DNA from: Eubacterium sp.
GTDB lineage: Bacteria > Bacillota_A > Clostridia > Lachnospirales > Lachnospiraceae
DNA: 9,245 bases
NCBI GenBank assembly: GCA_023663915.1
Contig: JAMPGN010000170.1
Span: forward strand, 1-9,245
Direction: 5' to 3'
Part shown: positions 5,442 to 9,245 of the stretch, in pieces
Position numbering within the stretch: the first letter of the stretch is position 1
Layout: each line of letters begins with the position of its first letter
The notes under the pieces: model-generated
The model's database searches: none
Told to the model about the DNA's origin: nothing
The model's input: only the letters and a program-made list of their open reading frames with translations
Made by a program: the position numbers and the translations under genes

Positions 5442-6374
5442 ATGGCTTTCAATAATACGAAAGAACTTGATTTGGAGGAGATTCAGCGTAGGTTTAATAT
5501 AAATCAAAAACGTCTGAGGAATTTGCCAATAAGTGATTCAGAATTAAAAGAGATTTATCAGGATTTTCAAACAGTTATTCCGAAGCTGGAAGAAGTAAGG
5601 CTGGAAATTCTTTCCATATTAAATAAAAGATTATCAGGGAAGGTTCATTCGATCCGATGTAGAATTAAGGATAAGGATCATTTGATTGAAAAGATTGTTA
5701 GAAATATTTGTGATAAACCCGATAAATATAAAAATTTGAATGTGGAAAATTATAATAAAATCATAACAGATTTAATTGGCGTAAGAATTATTTTACTTGA
5801 TAAACGCGATTGGCGCGAAGTACATAATAGTCTTTTAGAAATATTTCGTAATATGCCAGAACGTTATGCTGTCCAACCTAATGATATTGTCATTAATTAT
5901 GACTTATATAAAGAGGAGTCTGAGAAAGAAGATAAAGAATTGGAAAATAGTTATCATGCAGAGCAGCCGATTGTTTATATAACTTCTAAAGATGATCGGG
6001 AATTATACTTCGATAACAATTTACGGATTGATCATTCCAAAACTCATTATCGCTCGCTTCATTATATTATCCGATATAAATTTGTTTATTTCGAGATACA
6101 AATGCGCACTCTGTTTGAAGAAGGCTGGTTAGAATTTGATCATCGGATAAAATATCCGTATGATCAAAATAATGTCAAGAAAAATGAATTTGTAAGTGTT
6201 TTAAATAGTTTGGCAGTTGCCGCTGACAGATTGATTTCTTTTTATGATGAAAAGGATTTTCAGAGAAGATTTGAAAATGGTATAAATGAAGAAAGTGACA
6301 ATCAAGAAATAGAAGATAATGTATGTGAATTTGATAATCAGACTTTTGAGGGAAAATTGAAACAGTTATTTTAA
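5442..6374 (+). CDS. Stand-alone RelA/SpoT-type nucleotide pyrophosphotransferase, ToxSAS-like candidate
   Basis: A 310-residue protein with a RelA/SpoT synthetase domain (about residues 45-240) and no HD hydrolase, TGS or ACT domain. Synthetase motifs in order: RIK (74-76) of the ATP-binding stretch, DLIGVRI (110-116) with the metal-binding aspartate, HYRSLHY (202-208) for nucleotide stacking, FEIQMRT (217-223) with the catalytic glutamate E218, and WLEFDHRIKY (229-238). The last has DH where RelP/RelQ usually have EH. It is longer than the small alarmone synthetases (about 210-230 aa): an acidic insertion of roughly 45 residues lies at 140-195, and there are extra N- and C-terminal segments. 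Such enzymes make (p)ppGpp or ppApp, or, in several ToxSAS toxins, pyrophosphorylate tRNA CCA ends. Setting beside two small genes and methylases favours a toxin or defence role, which is inference. The start has AGGAG only 2 bases away and AGGAGG 15 bases away, both awkward spacings. Confidence 0.85.
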   Translation: MAFNNTKELDLEEIQRRFNINQKRLRNLPISDSELKEIYQDFQTVIPKLEEVRLEILSILNKRLSGKVHSIRCRIKDKDHLIEKIVRNICDKPDKYKNLNVENYNKIITDLIGVRIILLDKRDWREVHNSLLEIFRNMPERYAVQPNDIVINYDLYKEESEKEDKELENSYHAEQPIVYITSKDDRELYFDNNLRIDHSKTHYRSLHYIIRYKFVYFEIQMRTLFEEGWLEFDHRIKYPYDQNNVKKNEFVSVLNSLAVAADRLISFYDEKDFQRRFENGINEESDNQEIEDNVCEFDNQTFEGKLKQLF

Positions 6375-6393
6375 GTTTAGGGAGAGATTGATT

Positions 6394-6651
6394 ATGAAGA
6401 CGAATACTTTTTATGGGAACACGAAACTGTTATGCTCGGAAGAAGCAGAGGACGGTGCAGAGCGTTTGATTGAGAAAATCGAGAATGGGACTTTAGGCAT
6501 GGACATTCTTCCCAATCGCTATGACAAATTTTCGGGCGAGCTTGAGGAGAAAGATTATATTGCATATTGCCGTTTTATGGAGTCTTCAAATGGTAGAAAA
6601 ATATTGGAGATGTTGGAGGTAGAAGATGCAGGAGTCCCAGTTGAGTTATGA
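6394..6651 (+). CDS. Acidic 85-residue protein of unknown function, antitoxin candidate
   Basis: I do not recognise this protein. It is strongly acidic (19 Asp/Glu against 10 Lys/Arg) and looks mostly helical, with a central LPNRYDKFSGELEEKDYIAYCRFM segment and a C-terminal helix (GRKILEMLEVED). There is no helix-turn-helix, signal peptide or membrane segment that I can see. It begins 19 bases after the RelA/SpoT gene and overlaps the next gene by 26 bases, so the three are almost certainly one operon. The ATG at 6394 has GGGAGAGA (6380-6387) 6 bases upstream; a TTG two codons earlier is less likely. Small acidic partners are typical of ToxSAS antitoxins, which makes it a candidate neutraliser, but no motif proves this. 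Confidence 0.75.
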   Translation: MKTNTFYGNTKLLCSEEAEDGAERLIEKIENGTLGMDILPNRYDKFSGELEEKDYIAYCRFMESSNGRKILEMLEVEDAGVPVEL

Positions 6652-7144
6652 TATTATGAAAGATTATTTTGGCAGGGAAGTTATAGCAGATAGATATCGA
6701 TATCTGTATGATAAGATGCAGAAATATATTGACGAGAGAAAATGGCAGGATGGTGTGATTATCAGTGAAGACATATTGCATCAGACAGTCATGGATTATT
6801 TTGCAGATGTATATCGTCTGAAAATGTTCCATAAAATCGAAAATATCAATATGACGAAGATTGTTGCATATGAAGTGTTTTGGATTGTCCGCAGAAAACC
6901 GATTCAAAATAAGCATAGATCGTCTGACAGTAGAATGGTTTTTGCCAATGAAGGATTTGCAACCACCTTTATTGCACAGGAGTATTTGATGCCTGAAGCG
7001 ACAGCGCCGTTGAGTCGGGAGAAAGAGGAGGCATTCTTAAAATATTTACAACACATTTTCTATCATTTGAAATATAGGTGTATTGATAAGCAAAGTATAG
7101 AATTAATGCTGTACTCTTTTGAAACAGGAAAATTCATTGTTTAA
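6626..7144 (+). CDS. 172-residue helical protein of unknown function in the RelA/SpoT operon
   Basis: I do not recognise this family. The protein appears largely alpha-helical and soluble. Notable parts are the tyrosine-rich N-terminus (REVIADRYRYLYDKMQKYI), the segment KIVAYEVFWIVRRKP (78-92), FANEGFATTFIAQEYLMP (106-123) and a helical tail (SREKEEAFLKYLQHIFYHLKYR, then SIELMLYSFETGK). The start is firm: GGAGG (6615-6619) lies 6 bases before the ATG, inside the preceding gene, so translation of the two is likely coupled. After its TAA the same frame stays open for a further 27 codons to 7228, possibly a lost C-terminal extension. Operon position suggests it works with the RelA/SpoT enzyme, as sensor, second antitoxin or target adaptor; this is speculation. 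Confidence 0.8.
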   Translation: MQESQLSYDIMKDYFGREVIADRYRYLYDKMQKYIDERKWQDGVIISEDILHQTVMDYFADVYRLKMFHKIENINMTKIVAYEVFWIVRRKPIQNKHRSSDSRMVFANEGFATTFIAQEYLMPEATAPLSREKEEAFLKYLQHIFYHLKYRCIDKQSIELMLYSFETGKFIV

Positions 7145-7276
7145 TCATTTACGATGATAAATGGCTGCACAGACATCCGAGGCAGACAACTTTTTGTCGT
7201 AAACCCTTATATGATGGTGGAGGAATAATGATAATCTGATTGAAATGTGGATTTCATGTTTTTGGGAGATAAAGCG
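7145..7276 (+). other. Intergenic segment with inverted repeats and a three-codon reading frame
   Basis: TTTACGA (7148-7154) and TCGTAAA (7197-7203) are a perfect 7-bp inverted repeat enclosing a CTGC/GCAG pair (7165-7168, 7182-7185), so the segment could fold as one branched hairpin. GGAGGA (7219-7224) precedes ATG-ATA-ATC-TGA (7228-7239), a frame of three codons. TGAAAT (7241-7246) and ATTTCA (7251-7256) form a small hairpin just before the methyltransferase ribosome site. I find no convincing promoter, so the methyltransferases may be read from the upstream operon or from an unrecognised promoter here. Confidence 0.35.
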
Positions 7277-8299
7277 ATGCGCTATATTGGCGGAAAGTCA
7301 TTGTTGTTAAGCTATATAACAGAGACGATACAAAATTATGGTGAAAACATAGAATCGGTTATCGATATTTTTTCGGGTTCGGGTGCAGTCGGCAATGGTT
7401 TAAAAGAGCTGGGATATCATATATTGTCGAATGATTTTTTGTATTTCAGTTATGTGATTGCGCGAGGAACATTAGGAATCAATGCAGAACCTGCATTTGA
7501 CAGATTCGATTTTGATGTTTTGGATTATTTAAACCATATAAAACTTGAGGAAACGCAATATACGCTTGAGCAGTGTTTTATATACAACAATTATTCACCG
7601 AATGATAATTGTGAGCGGATGTATTTTCAAAATGACAATGCGATAAAAATCGACTTGATACGCCTGCAGATAGAAACTTGGAAAAAGGATGGGCTGTTGA
7701 CGGACGATGAATATTTTTATTTGCTGGCGGCATTGATTGCGGCTGTTCCGTATGTTGCAAACATAACCGGAGTGTTTGGAGCGTATCTTAAATATTGGGA
7801 CGCAAGGACATACAATGAATTATGCCTTGAACGCCCCGTCATTGTTCCGGCTCAGAGAATCCCGATATGCCGTAATGAAGATTATAAAGAGATTTTACCC
7901 GTGCAATATGATCTGCTTTATGCTGACCCGCCGTATAATTCCAGAGAATATCTTCCGAACTATCATATATTGGAGACAATAGCAAGATATGATTATCCGC
8001 AGGTGAAAGGCGTGACGGGTTTGAGGGATTATACACACCAGAAAAGCGATTTCTGTAAGAAAAGTACGGTTCGTGACGCGTTTGAAACATTGATAAGGGA
8101 TTGCCAGAGCAGATATGTATTAATCAGTTACAATAATGAAGGATTGATCAGTACGGATGATCTGACGGCATTGTGCAGGCAGTATGCGCTTGATGATTCT
8201 TTTCAATTATTAGAAATGGACTATCGAAGATATAAGAATAAAATTCCCAATAATAAAGCGGGATTAAAAGAACAGCTCTATTTTTTCAGGAGGCATTGA
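7277..8299 (+). CDS. D12-class N6-adenine DNA methyltransferase (first)
   Basis: Transfers a methyl group from S-adenosylmethionine to N6 of adenine in a specific DNA sequence. The 340-residue protein has motif X at the N-terminus (MRYIGGKSLLL, 1-11), motif I (DIFSGSGAVG, 30-39) for AdoMet, the catalytic DPPY at 217-220 extended as DPPYNSREYLPNYHILETIA, and ISYNNEGL (283-290). This extended DPPY block and the late RRYKN motif (317-321) are like those of NlaIII- and FokI-type N6-adenine methylases. The start at 7277 is chosen because GGGAG (7264-7268) lies 8 bases upstream and MRYIGGK is the usual family N-terminus; a GTG at 7247 would add ten residues that do not fit. It overlaps the second methyltransferase by one base. 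The target sequence cannot be read from the protein. Confidence 0.93.
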   Translation: MRYIGGKSLLLSYITETIQNYGENIESVIDIFSGSGAVGNGLKELGYHILSNDFLYFSYVIARGTLGINAEPAFDRFDFDVLDYLNHIKLEETQYTLEQCFIYNNYSPNDNCERMYFQNDNAIKIDLIRLQIETWKKDGLLTDDEYFYLLAALIAAVPYVANITGVFGAYLKYWDARTYNELCLERPVIVPAQRIPICRNEDYKEILPVQYDLLYADPPYNSREYLPNYHILETIARYDYPQVKGVTGLRDYTHQKSDFCKKSTVRDAFETLIRDCQSRYVLISYNNEGLISTDDLTALCRQYALDDSFQLLEMDYRRYKNKIPNNKAGLKEQLYFFRRH

Positions 8300-9150
8300 T
8301 GCAGTACATAAAAGCGCCCATGAATTACATAGGAAATAAATACCGGATTATGGGGCAGATACAAAAATGGTTTCCAAAAAAAATAAACGTAATGGTAGAT
8401 ATCTTTTGCGGCGGCTGTGATGTTACATTTAATACGAAAGCGGATAGGCATATTGCCAATGATTTGAATTTCTTTGTGATTGATATTTACAAAGAGTTCC
8501 AGCGGTTAGGGGTGGACAAGGCTATTGAGCAGATAGACCAGACGATCTGCGACTGGAAATTGACCAAAGAAAACAAAGAGGCCTATGAAAACTTTCGGGA
8601 ATACTACAATAGAACGAAAAAACCGCTAGATTTATACGTTCTGATGTGCTTTAGCTTCAATTATCAATTCCGTTTTAATTCAGCTCATGAATATAATAAT
8701 CCTTTTGGCAAGTCCCGCAGTTCATTTAATGATGTTATGCGGGAAAATCTGACCAGACTTCACGGTATGATTGAGCAGGTGGAGTATATGTCCTGCGATT
8801 TTAGGGAATTTGATTATAGTTTTATGAAATCCGGGGATTTCCTCTATGCCGATCCGCCATATCTGATCACATGTGGCAGTTACAATGACGGCAAAAGGGG
8901 CTTTAAGGGATGGAGAGAAAAGGACGAAAGGGAATTATATGATATTCTTGATAAGTTGTCCGAGAGAGGAGTCAAATTTGCATTATCCAATGTATCACAT
9001 CATAAAGGGGAGAAAAACGATATTCTGTTAGATTGGCGTAGGATGGGAAAATATCATATGCACAAAATAAATTTTAATTATAATAATTGTAATTATCATA
9101 CAAAAAATGCCGCAAACAGTACGCAGGAGGTTCTAATTACCAATTATTGA
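8299..9150 (+). CDS. D12-class N6-adenine DNA methyltransferase (second)
   Basis: A second, clearly different adenine methylase of 283 residues. It has motif X (PMNYIGNKYRI, 7-17), motif I as DIFCGGCDV (34-42), where family members more often have FxGGG, the FNYQFRFNSAHEYNNPFGKSR region (120-140) typical of Dam/DpnM-like enzymes, the catalytic DPPY (185-188) and the terminal EVLITNY. The start is set by AGGAGG (8288-8293) 5 bases before ATG 8299, which overlaps the previous stop as TGATG. Together the two proteins total 623 residues, close to the double methylase M.FokI (about 650), whose two halves methylate the two strands of an asymmetric site. They may be a split equivalent, or a DpnII-like pair. 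Little similarity is visible between them outside the shared motifs. Confidence 0.93.
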   Translation: MQYIKAPMNYIGNKYRIMGQIQKWFPKKINVMVDIFCGGCDVTFNTKADRHIANDLNFFVIDIYKEFQRLGVDKAIEQIDQTICDWKLTKENKEAYENFREYYNRTKKPLDLYVLMCFSFNYQFRFNSAHEYNNPFGKSRSSFNDVMRENLTRLHGMIEQVEYMSCDFREFDYSFMKSGDFLYADPPYLITCGSYNDGKRGFKGWREKDERELYDILDKLSERGVKFALSNVSHHKGEKNDILLDWRRMGKYHMHKINFNYNNCNYHTKNAANSTQEVLITNY

Positions 9151-9190
9151 CGGTGGATAAAATAATAAAATCATATACAACCTTCACGCC

Positions 9191-9215
9191 GCATACACTT
9201 ATATTAAGTATACGC
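9191..9215. repeat. Imperfect palindrome before the downstream gene
   Basis: GCATACACTTA (9191-9201) and TAAGTATACGC (9205-9215) pair at 9 of 11 positions around TAT; the core ACTTA-TAT-TAAGT is perfect. It sits 2 bases before the GGAGG of the next gene. It is a plausible operator or a hairpin that limits expression of that gene, as restriction genes are often delayed relative to methylation. There is no evidence beyond position and symmetry. Confidence 0.4.
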
Positions 9216-9231
9216 ATGGAGGTTTATTTTT

Positions 9232-9245
9232 GTGGAATTAGTAAA
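9232..9245 (+). CDS. Start of a further gene cut by the window edge, possible restriction endonuclease
   Basis: GGAGG (9218-9222) lies 9 bases before GTG 9232, giving M-E-L-V and beyond. An ATG at 9216 also opens a frame (MEVYFCGISK) but has no ribosome site. Only a handful of codons are visible, so nothing about the product can be read from the sequence. Its place directly after two adenine methyltransferases, on the same strand and 81 bases after their stop, makes the partner endonuclease the natural guess. Confidence 0.45.

Noticed and set aside
7247..7276. Earlier GTG start for the first methyltransferase
   Set aside because: The family begins at MRYIGGK and GGGAG is spaced for ATG 7277.

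Overview
The window looks like a chromosomal segment of a motile, Gram-positive gut-type Clostridia, most likely Lachnospiraceae. This rests on a type 1B dihydroorotate dehydrogenase (separate PyrK and PyrD subunits), strong AGGAGG-type ribosome binding sites, a Firmicutes-type flagellin ending in LSLLQ with a sigma-28-like -10 box, and a sharp change in base composition part-way through. The taxonomic call is inference; there is no rRNA or other marker gene here.

Region 1 (1-5126) reads as core genome of moderate GC. It holds pyrC (dihydroorotase), a flagellin gene, then pyrK and pyrD (the two subunits of dihydroorotate dehydrogenase, overlapping by 4 bases), a 70-residue coiled-coil protein and a strong intrinsic terminator at 5091-5126. 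PyrC closes the carbamoyl-aspartate ring to dihydroorotate, and PyrK/PyrD oxidise it to orotate, so three consecutive-step proteins of UMP synthesis surround a flagellin. The flagellin has its own sigma-28-like promoter and a leader with two CsrA-like sites, one in a hairpin loop and one over the Shine-Dalgarno, in the style of the Bacillus hag leader. Its central surface domain is unusual: rich in tryptophan and tyrosine, with a stretch resembling a chitin/cellulose-binding module (CBM5/12). No terminator is visible between the flagellin and pyrK.

Region 2 (about 5127-9245) is visibly AT-rich and looks like an accessory or defence island. It opens with about 315 bases of non-coding, repeat-rich DNA carrying several copies of a degenerate composite motif (ATGAAAT, 4-5 bases, ATATACTAA) and a promoter. 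A tight three-gene unit follows: a stand-alone RelA/SpoT-type nucleotide pyrophosphotransferase (310 aa, no HD hydrolase domain), an acidic 85-residue protein and a 172-residue helical protein, the last two overlapping by 26 bases. I do not recognise the two small proteins. The layout fits a ToxSAS-like toxin-antitoxin or abortive-infection module, and this is the best candidate in the window for an undescribed system.

Directly after it come two D12-class N6-adenine DNA methyltransferases that overlap by one base (340 and 283 aa), and then the first codons of a further gene at the window edge. Two different adenine methylases side by side are typical of a restriction-modification system with an asymmetric (type IIS, FokI/StsI-like) or DpnII-like target. 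The endonuclease is probably the gene that begins at 9232 and runs off the window. No tRNA, rRNA, CRISPR array, transposase or integrase was seen.
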